Assembly: GCA_910579075.1 (NCBI GenBank)
Contig: CAJTSV010000049.1
Span: 1 to 10,200, forward strand
Direction of reading: 5' to 3'
DNA length: 10,200 bases
From: an uncultured Eubacterium sp.
GTDB taxonomy: Bacteria; Bacillota; Clostridia; Lachnospirales; Lachnospiraceae
Shown: one piece after another, positions 1-6,760 of the stretch
How positions within the stretch are numbered: position 1 is the first letter of the stretch
Layout of the letters: the number at the start of each line of letters is the position of its first letter
Made by a program: the position numbers and the translations under genes
The notes under the pieces: generated by a model
Databases searched by the model: none
Told to the model about the DNA's origin: nothing
The model's input: only the letters and a program-made list of their open reading frames with translations

Positions 1-156
1 TTCGTCCTGCTGGTCTAAAAAATGCTCGTTTGGGAAAAAGCGGATTTCCTCCCCTCCTGTATAGTCTTCCCCGAAAATTTCATTGATTACGGGGAGAATC
101 AGCTGCCGGCAGTCATTTAGTATCGTCCGGAATGCCCCGTCATAAATATTTCCCAT
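1..156 (-). CDS. Rpn family recombination-promoting nuclease / PD-(D/E)XK transposase-like protein (N-terminal part)
   Basis: Fifty-two codons run without a stop from ATG at 156 to the window edge, so only the N-terminus is present. The start reads MGNIYDGAFRTILNDC and continues with a segment ending in FFPNEHFLDQQDE. This 'YDGAFRTILNDC...NEHFLDQQDE' style of opening is one I recognise from clostridial Rpn/YhgA-like proteins, a PD-(D/E)XK nuclease group described as recombination-promoting nucleases or transposase relatives and often present in many genomic copies. The catalytic residues would lie further in and cannot be seen. The start is supported by an AGAAGGGA ribosome binding site about 8 nt upstream and by a promoter at 187-215. 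Family assignment is from memory of the N-terminal pattern; the nuclease activity is inferred only from the family. Confidence 0.72.
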   Translation of the reverse strand, partial: MGNIYDGAFRTILNDCRQLILPVINEIFGEDYTGGEEIRFFPNEHFLDQQDE

Positions 157-186
157 AGTATAATCCCTTCTGCATTTGCTGGTATT

Positions 187-215
187 ATCATACCATTTTT
201 TTTCTGAATCTTCAA
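187..215 (-). promoter_or_regulatory. Promoter of the Rpn-family gene
   Basis: On the minus strand a -35 TTGAAG (210-215) and a -10 TATGAT (187-192) are separated by exactly 17 nt, giving a predicted start near 180 and a leader of about 25 nt. The -10 sits inside a small dyad, GGTAT-TATC-ATACC (181-194), that could be an operator. The -35 overlaps two adjacent copies of GAATCTTCA (206-214 and 216-224). Confidence 0.55.
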
Positions 216-1333
216 GAATCTTCATGGTTCGTAATTGTTTTGTTTCAATTAAAAAATACATAAGTTTAGAATTAGCAAATATTTTTATTGTTTTTATATA
301 CAATTCTCAGAAGCCAATAATCTGAGACAGGCTCCGGATATATCATATGTCTGAGAGTCCTGTTATGTCATTCAAGTCATTTGACAAATATTCAGTGCAG
401 GAACGTGGTATGTTATAGGCTGGCAGAATGGAATAGTTTGAAATAGAAATTTTTTTCTTTATAATTATTTGCTATATAAATACTGGTATAAATTATCTGA
501 TGCTTTCGATTCATACTTATTTGCAGGAGGGCAGTTATATAGAATAAAAATCTGTAAAAAGTAAATGTTTCGTGAATATTTGTGATGACGAAAAGCCTAT
601 AAGTTTTGAAATAGTAATATATTTCGATATGATTTGATACAAAATCCAAATGCAGATATTTATTGTATTGTGCGGATATGCGGAATCGTAAGAGCAGTTG
701 TGGATAAATGATTGAAAAGGATGGGAAGTTTTAAGATAGCAAAATTATTTGTGTATTTTATATACGAATTCAGAATTAAATATTCAGTTTTCTATTTCGC
801 TATCTTGAATATAAAGTTCAGAATTCTATATTTTATGTATTTTACAGAGCCTTAAAATCATGGATGGCAGAAAAAGAAAATTTATCTTGGTTATCTGGAA
901 GATACAGTTTTCAGAAGTTTTTGCAGCGGGAGATGGCAGACGGATATATCATCTTTGGGGGAGGGGCTTCCGTTAAAATAAATCTGCTTTTTCAGCTATT
1001 CATACAGTGATGGTATAATGGTTTTTGGATTACAGTTTGCGGCAGGGGAATGTTTTATGATAGAACTATTCTCAGAAAAAGTCCAAAAAAGTTTTCTGGA
1101 AGACAGAGTTTTTAAACGAAACATTCCTGTGAGGTGGCTGGTCAGCCCTGACAAAAGGTGAGAGATTGGAAAGTTGTATAGAAAAGAAGGAAATAAGTTT
1201 GCTAATTCAAATATTGTGAAAAATAGTGCTTGAAGAACAGGGGGTATGAGTTATAACATGGATGAGAAATGAAATGCTGGGTATAGAAACAGTAAAATAT
1301 AATAGAAAAAAATTTTCTATTTCAAAACTTTAT

Positions 1334-1400
1334 GCTGATACAGTTTTTTGCTGACAATTGGCATGGATATGTATAAGTTAAAGTTTATAGTTGTATCAGC
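1334..1400. repeat. Inverted repeat, 9-bp arms
   Basis: GCTGATACA (1334-1342) and its exact reverse complement TGTATCAGC (1392-1400) flank a 49-nt AT-rich spacer. There is no gene around it and no T-tract, so it is not a terminator. It may be a relic of a small palindromic element or coincidental. Confidence 0.35.
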
Positions 1401-1637
1401 TATACCAGTATTCTGGAAAAATGGGTGTTGATTGTATATTGCCAGCTGTTTCTTGAATATTTGAAATTGTAAATTAAATATTGAAAAAAATTTGCTATTT
1501 AAAAGTTTTGTAAGTGCGAATGTATTCTGTTTGCTGTTTAAAATATTAAGCCTGGTTTCAAATATATAAAGCGTGATAATATGTTCTATGTTTACCATTT
1601 TTTATTATTAGTATGTATGATAGGCGGATAAATGTAG

Positions 1638-1742
1638 TGTGCTGGCCTATTGATATTTGAACTAATTCGTATATGTATAAAAACAGCAAATATATTTGAT
1701 ATTTGAATTATTCATCAGTCTAAATATCAGCGAGCCAGCACA
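1638..1742. repeat. Long imperfect inverted repeat, about 29-bp arms
   Basis: The left arm (1638-1666) and right arm (1714-1742) share TGTGCTGGC/GCCAGCACA exactly, then, after a 4-nt non-matching gap, TGATATTT/AAATATCA exactly, then further scattered matches; the spacer is 47 nt. The motif TTGATATTTGAA also occurs twice in direct orientation (from 1650 and about 1697). The size (about 105 bp) and arm pattern resemble a MITE-like or structured palindromic unit, but no target-site duplication is evident and no other copy is in the window. Confidence 0.45.
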
Positions 1743-1827
1743 GTAGTGAGTGTAGAAATCTGGAATTTGTATATAATCAAATGGAAAAAGTTTATATCAG
1801 GAAGCGGCATATCGTATATATAAATAT

Positions 1828-1858
1828 ATGAAAAGTTTACAGTTTCTAAACTTTTCAT
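1828..1858. repeat. Perfect 12-bp hairpin
   Basis: ATGAAAAGTTTA (1828-1839) pairs perfectly with TAAACTTTTCAT (1847-1858) around a 7-nt loop. The stem is AT-rich and no run of T follows on either strand, so it is a poor intrinsic terminator. It could be an operator or a cruciform-forming site; no adjacent gene explains it. Confidence 0.5.
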
Positions 1859-2148
1859 GATTATATTGTACATTGAAAACGACCTTCGAGTTGAGAAAAT
1901 TTGGACTCTATAAAAACCAAAAATAACAGCCAGCTACCGGTCTGTTTCAAATAAAAGCAATTCGTTCTTGTAATGAAACTGGTATTATGTTGTACTAAGC
2001 ATGTCTTTACATCTTGTAAAAAGCAATCTGGTCATCTATTTCAGCTCAGGGAGTAGGAAATCCAGTCAGATAAACCAGCTCAGGAATACAATCTGAAACC
2101 CTATTTATTGAAATTTTTTTAATGTATAAATCAAAATCCTATTCCTCA

Positions 2149-2412
2149 AAATGCGTTCAAATATATGAAACGAGATTCTATATCAAGAAATGCGTTCAAA
2201 TATATGAATTTAAATTCCTGTCCAAGAAATACGTTCAAATATAAAAACCGAAAACCAAGTCCAAGAAATGCGTTCGAATATAAGAACCGAAAACCAAGTC
2301 CAGGAAATACGTTCCAATATAAAAACCAAGTCCAGGAAATACGTCCAAATATCAAACCGGAATCCAATACCAGCAAATGCATTCCAATATAAAAACCGAA
2401 ATTCAATACTAG
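2149..2412. repeat. 39-bp tandem repeat, seven copies
   Basis: Seven head-to-tail units start at 2149, 2188, 2227, 2266, 2305, 2337 and 2375, each opening with AAATRCGTTC or a close variant. Lengths are 39, 39, 39, 39, 32, 38 and 38 bp; the 32-bp unit lacks a 7-nt GAAAACC segment. The middle units (2227-2304) are most alike, the outer ones diverge, as in an ageing minisatellite. Because 39 is a multiple of three, the array is open on both strands: plus-strand 13-residue units such as RNAFEYKNRKPSP, minus-strand units such as GLGFRFLYSNAFL. No ribosome binding site precedes either frame, and the 32- and 38-bp units break the phase, so I treat it as a non-coding repeat. A distantly similar doublet, CAGCTCAGG at 2042 and 2076, lies just upstream. 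Confidence 0.85.
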
Positions 2413-2458
2413 TGCTCCATCCGGGTCTATTGCTGTTTTTATGGCAGTTTGCGATGTT

Positions 2459-2569
2459 TTAATCTTTTAACAGTTCAATTACATCTGAAATATCGCAGTC
2501 TAAGGTTTCGCAAATCTTCGTCGGCGTTTCCATACTGATATGCTTTCCCTTTCCCATGCTGGCAATCAT
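2459..2569 (-). pseudogene. XRE-family HTH regulator, C-terminal remnant
   Basis: A 36-codon frame starting MIASMGKGKHISMETPTK and ending CDISDVIELLKD matches the second half of the small Cro/C1-type regulators common in Clostridia: the recognition-helix region (MGKGKHIS), then the 'LxKICxxLxCDIxDVIE' ending. The codons directly upstream (RNN) also fit, but a TAA follows two codons further back, and the usual first 25-30 residues with helices 1 and 2 are not found in any frame nearby. There is no ribosome binding site before the ATG. I therefore call it a truncated gene rather than a functional small protein. It lies between the tandem repeat and the YihY gene, which suggests that the AT-rich region replaced its N-terminal part. 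Confidence 0.68.
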
Positions 2570-2645
2570 ATTATTTCTTTATATCGTTTGCAGGCCCTTG
2601 TACACGGATATTTGTTAGGAATTATAGGGATACAGCCTGGCTTGG

Positions 2646-3512
2646 CTATTTTTTCTTTCTCCTGCTGTGCAGCCTATCCCAGTACGCTTCAATCTCCTTA
2701 TAGTAAAACCCGTTAATCTCCGCACAAAACAGCAGGATGTACATACAGAAATATATCCAGAACATGGTCAGCACAATGGTTGCCAGGGAGCCATACATGG
2801 AAAATCCGTTAAAGTACCCCACATACACCGACACGCCCATGGAAAATACATACCAGACTACGGTGCACAGCACTGCCCCGGGCAGCTGGTTATGGAAATT
2901 GATTTTGCGCCCGGTCACGGCCTTGCGGTCTGGCAGGGAATGGAAGGCCATCATGACAATGAGTATCATAATCGGCGTGATAATCAGGATGCGGAAATCC
3001 AGTATCTGCGATACAATATTCCCTATAACTGGCAGGTAATAAATCAGGACTTCTTCCAGCGAACGCCCGAATACAAGCAGCACAAGGAACGTCACAATCG
3101 CCACAAGAAAGCTGAACGTATAAAAGACAGCCTTGATGCGCAGGATAAACCAGCTGCGTTTTTCCACAACCTCGTTGACTTCGTCCAGGCCGTCGGAAAG
3201 GTAATGCAGCCCTTTGGATGCCGACCAGATGGCAATGACCGCCGTTGTCGACAAAATGCCCGCGGATTCGGAATACACTTCATCCAGAACCGTGATAATG
3301 ACCGGTTCCAGGTAATCCGGCAGGTACTGGTGCACCCACTGCAGCAGCATGGCTTCCGAAATCGGCGTATACTGAATCAGCGTAATAAAAAACATGATTA
3401 ACGGCACCAGAGACATCATAATAAAAAATGCTGTCTGGGCTGCGCATGCACCGATATTGTCCCTTTTACATTTATCCATTAACCGAATTCCGTCTAAAAC
3501 TACCCGCTTCAT
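2646..3512 (-). CDS. YihY/virulence factor BrkB family integral membrane protein
   Basis: Predicted 288-residue inner membrane protein of the YihY/BrkB (UPF0761, once mislabelled RNase BN) family; its molecular function is not settled. Numbering from the upstream ATG, about six hydrophobic segments are visible near residues 24-50, 90-110, 131-150, 176-193, 212-235 and 241-271. Family signatures are present: the 'WSASKGLHYLSDGLDEVNE' element (98-116, aligned to the WSAsrGl..L..alN motif) and the C-terminal 'YGSLATIVLTMFWIYF' to 'CAEINGFY' block (242-272). The tail is basic (RRKKK), presumably cytoplasmic. Two in-frame ATGs exist at 3518 and 3512; AAAGGA (3519-3524) touches the first but lies 6 nt from the second, so I choose 3512. 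The gene follows the SpoIID-domain gene by 48 nt with no terminator between, hence a likely operon. No clear terminator is seen downstream. Confidence 0.93.
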   Translation of the reverse strand: MKRVVLDGIRLMDKCKRDNIGACAAQTAFFIMMSLVPLIMFFITLIQYTPISEAMLLQWVHQYLPDYLEPVIITVLDEVYSESAGILSTTAVIAIWSASKGLHYLSDGLDEVNEVVEKRSWFILRIKAVFYTFSFLVAIVTFLVLLVFGRSLEEVLIYYLPVIGNIVSQILDFRILIITPIMILIVMMAFHSLPDRKAVTGRKINFHNQLPGAVLCTVVWYVFSMGVSVYVGYFNGFSMYGSLATIVLTMFWIYFCMYILLFCAEINGFYYKEIEAYWDRLHSRRKKK

Positions 3513-3560
3513 GGCCATTCCTTTCCCACGCGTGATTGATTCTGTATGCCCGAAAGCCTT

Positions 3561-5690
3561 TCAGGCTGCTTTCCTGATTTCCGCCCCGTCATAGAAAAAT
3601 TTTAATATATCCTGATAGCTCCATCCTTCTTTTGCCATGCCGGATGCCCCGTACTGGCTCATGCCCATGCCGTGCCCGTTTCCGCCGCCGGAAAGCACAT
3701 AGCGCCTGCTTTTTTTATCATATTCAATCGCAAAAAAAGAGCTTGGAAGAAACCGTGCTGCTGTGTCCTTTGTGCCGTCCGCATAGGAAATCTGCTCCAT
3801 GGCGCATCCAAGGACAGCACGGATGTTATATTCGGACTGAATCACAGCCCTGCCAAATTCAAATGTAACAGACAGCTCCAAAACGGCACCTGATTTTCCG
3901 CGTCTGGCGCAGGATATCTTTTTTATCCCGCCGAATCCTTTTAAAGAAGTGACTTTTTTCGCCTTTTTGCCAGATGTCAGGTAAAAGCTGAAATTATCCG
4001 GGTTCACCTGATACCGCTGCTGGATTTTTTCCTTTAATTCCTTTATGCAGGAGCTGAATTCCAGCCTTGCCTGCCACCGGTAATAGCGGCTGCTGCTGTC
4101 ATAGGTTTTCGTTTTATCTGATTTGATATGCTGCCGGAATGTCTTTTCATCGGACAAATCCGGCTTTTTTGCGTTTTTTTTCATGTTCAGGGACTTAAAC
4201 TTTAAATAAGGATAAGCATCTTCATCCTGATTCCAAATCTCCATCGTCGATGTATAGCCATGGGAAGATGAAAAATAATAAGCATTTACAATCTCATCCT
4301 GCACATACATGATTTCACCGGCTGTTTCTTCCACTGCCGTCACATCTTCTTCACTGATATCGGATTTATTATATACCTGATAGTTGGTGCTGTCATCAAT
4401 CTGGGCATGATACGCTTCATAATCACCGGCCTGCATCTGCCGGTAGACATAGCTCCTTGCACAGACTGCCTGGGCTTTTAATGCTTCGGTTCCAAAGGAA
4501 GACGGCATCTCGCTTGCTGTAACAGAATACAGGTATTTTTCCACCGGTACTTTATTTACCACATAGTAGCCGTCTTTATCACGGTACACGGTCATGCTGC
4601 CATAATATCCTTTCGAAACCGGACTGCCTTTTTTATCCGTCAGACATATCCTGCCATCCGCCTTTTTCGGTGTTACCGTGACAGAACCGCCCTTTTTCAG
4701 TTTCAGCTTCTTAACCGGTATGACCTCCCCTTTTCCATAAGAGGCCTTTTTCTTTTTATTGCTCTGCTTTGCACTGCACCCGCTGTCGCAGCTTAAAAAA
4801 ACCTGGTCATAGTGAATGCTGCCGCTGTTTAAAATCAATACCTTTACCGATTCCGGCAAAGACACGGCTGCCTGCTTTGTGTCCGGTTTTTCGTTTTCTG
4901 CTTCCTGGATATCCTTTACACGGGTTATCCTGCCATCTTTGATGCACAGCGTACAGGACGCACCCGAACGGACCTCCTGCGGGCTTTTGGATGCAATCTC
5001 ATATTCACGTTTTTGATACGCAAATCTGGTCTTCCGGCTGCCGGCAGACTGGATGACTGCTCCGCGCAGGGCAATTGTTTTTTCGGACTTGGATGCTATG
5101 CCAAGCACGGTCTGGCCCATCAGGTAAGCCTGATATGTATAAAACGGCTTTAATTGCAGGGAATCTGTCTTCATATGCAGTTCCCCGTCCTGTGTCCGCA
5201 GCAGGCTTCCGTCTTTATCCAGCAGCAGGATAGCCTGTTTCTGTACGGATTCTGCGGTGTCCAGGTAATCCAGGATACGCTCATAATATTCCATAAAAGC
5301 AGCACGTTCTAATTTTTCACTGCCACCCTCAACCGAAACCGCTTCTGACAGGCCCATGCTGCGCACAAAATCCCGGAGCATCGCACGGGTAACCGGCGAA
5401 CCGGCATCGTCTGCCCATTTCTGGGGCATTTCATCCATCAGAAAAGACATCAGGGATGCAAATTCCCCTTTCGATACATAATCCAGTTCGTTTTTTCCAG
5501 TGCTTTTCCCATTGATAAAAAAGATAAATGCAGCCAGAAGCCCTGCCACAAGCAGGCAGCCTGCGGTAACGCCTGCCCGGGATGCCGCCTGCCCCTGCAT
5601 GCTGCGTCCGGTGCGGCTTTTTATGCTGCCCCTTCTTTTTTTCCGGTATTGTTTTACTTTTGCTGCTCTGTCCATTTCCACCTGTCCCAT
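3561..5690 (-). CDS. SpoIID/LytB domain-containing protein, membrane-anchored
   Basis: A 709-residue protein with a basic N-terminus (about 9-30), one hydrophobic segment (about 41-60, signal anchor) and a large extracytoplasmic part. Residues about 65-275 form a region I do not recognise. From about 280 it carries a SpoIID/LytB domain: 'VNKVPVEKYLYSV' leading to SEMP (393-396), where E394 is at the position of the catalytic glutamate of SpoIID-type lytic transglycosylases; 'EALKAQAVCARSY' (402-413); 'IDDSTNYQVY' (431-440); 'FSSSHGYTS' (473-481); and the C-terminal GGGNGHGMGMSQYGA (668-682). The family cleaves peptidoglycan glycan strands stripped of stem peptides; in sporulation SpoIID acts in engulfment. 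At over 700 residues this is about twice the size of classic SpoIID, so it may instead serve in vegetative wall remodelling or spore germination/coat steps. Start: AAAGGA (5696-5701) lies 5 nt from the ATG. First gene of a probable operon with the YihY gene; no convincing promoter found. Confidence 0.9.
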   Translation of the reverse strand: MGQVEMDRAAKVKQYRKKRRGSIKSRTGRSMQGQAASRAGVTAGCLLVAGLLAAFIFFINGKSTGKNELDYVSKGEFASLMSFLMDEMPQKWADDAGSPVTRAMLRDFVRSMGLSEAVSVEGGSEKLERAAFMEYYERILDYLDTAESVQKQAILLLDKDGSLLRTQDGELHMKTDSLQLKPFYTYQAYLMGQTVLGIASKSEKTIALRGAVIQSAGSRKTRFAYQKREYEIASKSPQEVRSGASCTLCIKDGRITRVKDIQEAENEKPDTKQAAVSLPESVKVLILNSGSIHYDQVFLSCDSGCSAKQSNKKKKASYGKGEVIPVKKLKLKKGGSVTVTPKKADGRICLTDKKGSPVSKGYYGSMTVYRDKDGYYVVNKVPVEKYLYSVTASEMPSSFGTEALKAQAVCARSYVYRQMQAGDYEAYHAQIDDSTNYQVYNKSDISEEDVTAVEETAGEIMYVQDEIVNAYYFSSSHGYTSTMEIWNQDEDAYPYLKFKSLNMKKNAKKPDLSDEKTFRQHIKSDKTKTYDSSSRYYRWQARLEFSSCIKELKEKIQQRYQVNPDNFSFYLTSGKKAKKVTSLKGFGGIKKISCARRGKSGAVLELSVTFEFGRAVIQSEYNIRAVLGCAMEQISYADGTKDTAARFLPSSFFAIEYDKKSRRYVLSGGGNGHGMGMSQYGASGMAKEGWSYQDILKFFYDGAEIRKAA

Positions 5691-5822
5691 CTGATTCCTT
5701 TACGCGGCCGTTCAGGCAGGCTGACGGCTGCGTCCCTGCGATTGTGTCCTGCTCCAATATTTGTATGCAGCCTTCTGCTGTATTTATGACAAAAGACTGT
5801 AAAATACTGCCATCGCAGAACC

Positions 5823-5856
5823 ATAAAAGAAGCTGCGGAAATGCAGCTTCTTTTAT
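5823..5856. terminator. Bidirectional intrinsic terminator
   Basis: A perfect 14-bp stem, ATAAAAGAAGCTGC (5823-5836) with GCAGCTTCTTTTAT (5843-5856), encloses the loop GGAAAT. The outer A4/T4 gives a U-run on both strands. It lies upstream of the SpoIID-domain gene, so on the minus strand it would stop transcripts arriving from the 6S-like RNA and repeat tract to the right, insulating the envelope genes. Confidence 0.8.
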
Positions 5857-5887
5857 CATTCTATTACATTTTATCTTCCTGTGCTTT

Positions 5888-6136
5888 TCAAATGGTTCTG
5901 TTTTCTATTATCAGATTCTGTATTTTCAAAGTCAGCTTCTGTATTTTTTCATACCATGCATTTTCTGATGTTCTTTCCTGTTTTTCTTCTGTACAGTCCT
6001 GGTAATATCCGCCAGCAGCCTGCTTTTTGAGTTTTATCATACAAAACCGTGCGGCTGGCATAAGGTGCTTTTCATGAAGCTTTTCTTTTGCATTTTTAAA
6101 TTTCCTGATATTTCTGTATCGTATAAATCTTTCGTA
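5888..6136 (-). pseudogene. Possible decayed or small hypothetical ORF
   Basis: Eighty-two codons are open on the minus strand between TGA (6137-6139) and TGA (5888-5890). The later part looks protein-like, with mixed residues and a helical, coiled-coil-like end: 'CTEEKQERTSENAWYEKIQK' followed by a segment ending IIENRTI. In-frame ATGs at codons 26 and 33 would give 57- or 50-residue products, but neither has a ribosome binding site. The frame also stays open upstream of the TGA for many codons (readable as KLSDFRYEGFRYHVISAG), which suggests one gene broken by a stop. A caution: this strand is purine-rich, which by itself removes stop codons and produces K/R/E-rich frames. I recognise no family. 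Confidence 0.28.
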
Positions 6137-6534
6137 TCATATAGGTTGAGGAACATATCCTGCGGATATGACATGATACCGGAAACCTTCGTATCTGAAA
6201 TCTGAAAGCTTCCTGAATTTATGCTGAAGCTTATGCGGAACAAAAGCTATCTGCCTTTTTTGTTATCTTTTGTACCTTCCCAGATGGGCTGTGCTTTTGT
6301 AGCTTAAGGTTCTTTTGTTCTTTATTCTTTGTATCAGGCTTTAACCGGATGTTAATCCTGTTTTCACCCGAATGATTCCGATTTTATCTTTCGTAAAATT
6401 TTCAGCAAAATTCTTTTCTTTTGTAAATGACTGAAATCGTCTTTTGTATCTGTTCTTTTGTATTTTGTATTCACAATCTTTTGTAATCATAATGGCCAGT
6501 ATCTTTCGTGTCCTGAACAGATTCTTCTTTTGTA
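6084..6534 (-). repeat. Dispersed same-strand TACAAAAGA motif array
   Basis: Read on the minus strand, TACAAAAGA occurs exactly at plus positions 6266, 6417, 6440, 6454, 6477 and 6526 (start of the plus-strand TCTTTTGTA), and the close form YACGAAAGA at 6128, 6387 and 6502. One- or two-base variants lie at 6084, 6188, 6293, 6311 and 6326. All share one orientation. In the dense part (6417-6534) spacings are 23, 14, 23, 25 and 24 bp. The motif is not kept in one reading frame throughout, so it is not simply a peptide repeat. The array begins at the 3' end of the 6S-like RNA and fades towards the terminator at 5856. Function unknown; iteron-like protein binding sites or an unstable repeat are possible. 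Confidence 0.6.
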
Positions 6535-6724
6535 AAAGTACCCCCGAAATGCCGGTCCCACAATTTTGACTCCTAGCAAAGCTAGGTGGGTAACCTCAAT
6601 GGTACTTCTGCCTTCCACTGCGTAATGATGGCCTGACATCCATCCCAAAATATTGGAATCCCGTAAAAGAAAATGTAGGTTCAAAATAGCAGGTTATCGC
6701 ACACCCCAGGTAAATACTTTTATT
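6534..6724 (-). ncRNA. ssrS: 6S RNA candidate
   Basis: A promoter-driven transcript of about 190 nt whose two ends pair, as 6S RNA requires. Visible helices on the minus strand: AAAAGUA (6721-6715) with UACUUUU (6540-6534) closes the molecule; GGGGUGU (6707-6701) with GCAUUUC (6552-6546, with G-U pairs); AUUUUGA (6687-6681) with UCAAAAU (6569-6563); ACCU (6680-6677) with AGGU (6596-6593). A strong small hairpin CCUAGC-UUU-GCUAGG (6586-6572) sits on the 3' side of the open middle region, where 6S RNAs often carry one. 6S RNA mimics an open promoter and binds housekeeping RNA polymerase, tuning transcription in stationary phase. Length, rod architecture and the hairpin support the call; identity is inferred from structure, not from a covariance-model match. 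The alternative, a remnant right end of a TnpB-type element, fits less well because no transposon gene is near. Confidence 0.74.
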
Positions 6725-6731
6725 GAAATTG

Positions 6732-6760
6732 ATTATACTCTACTATGTGCAGTATTGCAA
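6732..6760 (-). promoter_or_regulatory. Promoter of the 6S RNA candidate
   Basis: On the minus strand TTGCAA (-35, 6755-6760) and a consensus TATAAT (-10, 6732-6737) are spaced by exactly 17 nt. The predicted start near 6724-6726 falls directly before the 5' arm of the closing helix of the structured RNA, so promoter and RNA ends agree. Confidence 0.78.

Larger units (their letters stand above)
216..2148. other. AT-rich gene-poor region with ORF scraps
   Basis: About 1.9 kb with base composition clearly more AT-rich than the flanking genes and no ORF that has both protein-like content and a ribosome binding site. The longest open frames are low-complexity products rich in F, Y, I and N, expected by chance in such DNA. 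The least bad coding candidates are two short plus-strand frames that abut with a frame change: 864-1010 (48 codons, starts MAEKENLSWL) and 1018-1161 (47 codons, starts MVFGLQFAAGECF, ends WLVSPDKR). Their amino-acid mix is more protein-like than the surroundings, so they may be remnants of one decayed gene, but I recognise no family. Several inverted repeats are listed separately. The stretch may be a degraded acquired segment. Confidence 0.55.

Noticed and set aside
381..418. TTGACA-like -35 followed by TATGTTATA
   Set aside because: The spacing to the nearest -10-like hexamer is about 22 nt, too long, and no gene follows on the plus strand.
413..649. 78-codon minus-strand ORF, and the similar 1317-1598 ORF
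   Set aside because: Low-complexity F/Y/I/N/K-rich products in AT-rich DNA, without ribosome binding sites or family resemblance.
2146..2406. Repeat protein encoded by the 39-bp array on either strand
   Set aside because: Open frames follow from the triplet period; two unit lengths are out of phase and no ribosome binding site is present.
2149..2412. CRISPR array
   Set aside because: Units are contiguous without unique spacers, units diverge progressively, and no cas gene is near.
2667..3401. 244-codon open frame on the plus strand
   Set aside because: Antisense to the YihY/BrkB gene; His/Gln/Arg-rich composition typical of a reversed membrane-protein frame.
5431..5859. 142-codon minus-strand frame overlapping the SpoIID gene start
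   Set aside because: Overlaps the start of the SpoIID-domain gene in another frame and passes through the terminator hairpin; Its product after 5690 is an out-of-frame reading of a Lys/Arg-rich N-terminus.
6487..6684. 65-codon minus-strand ORF, or right end of an IS200/IS605 (TnpB) element with guide RNA
   Set aside because: The frame lies inside the structured RNA. A TnpB remnant was considered because of the CCTAGC hairpin near a repeat, but no TnpB coding trace is found, while the promoter and paired ends fit a 6S-type RNA.
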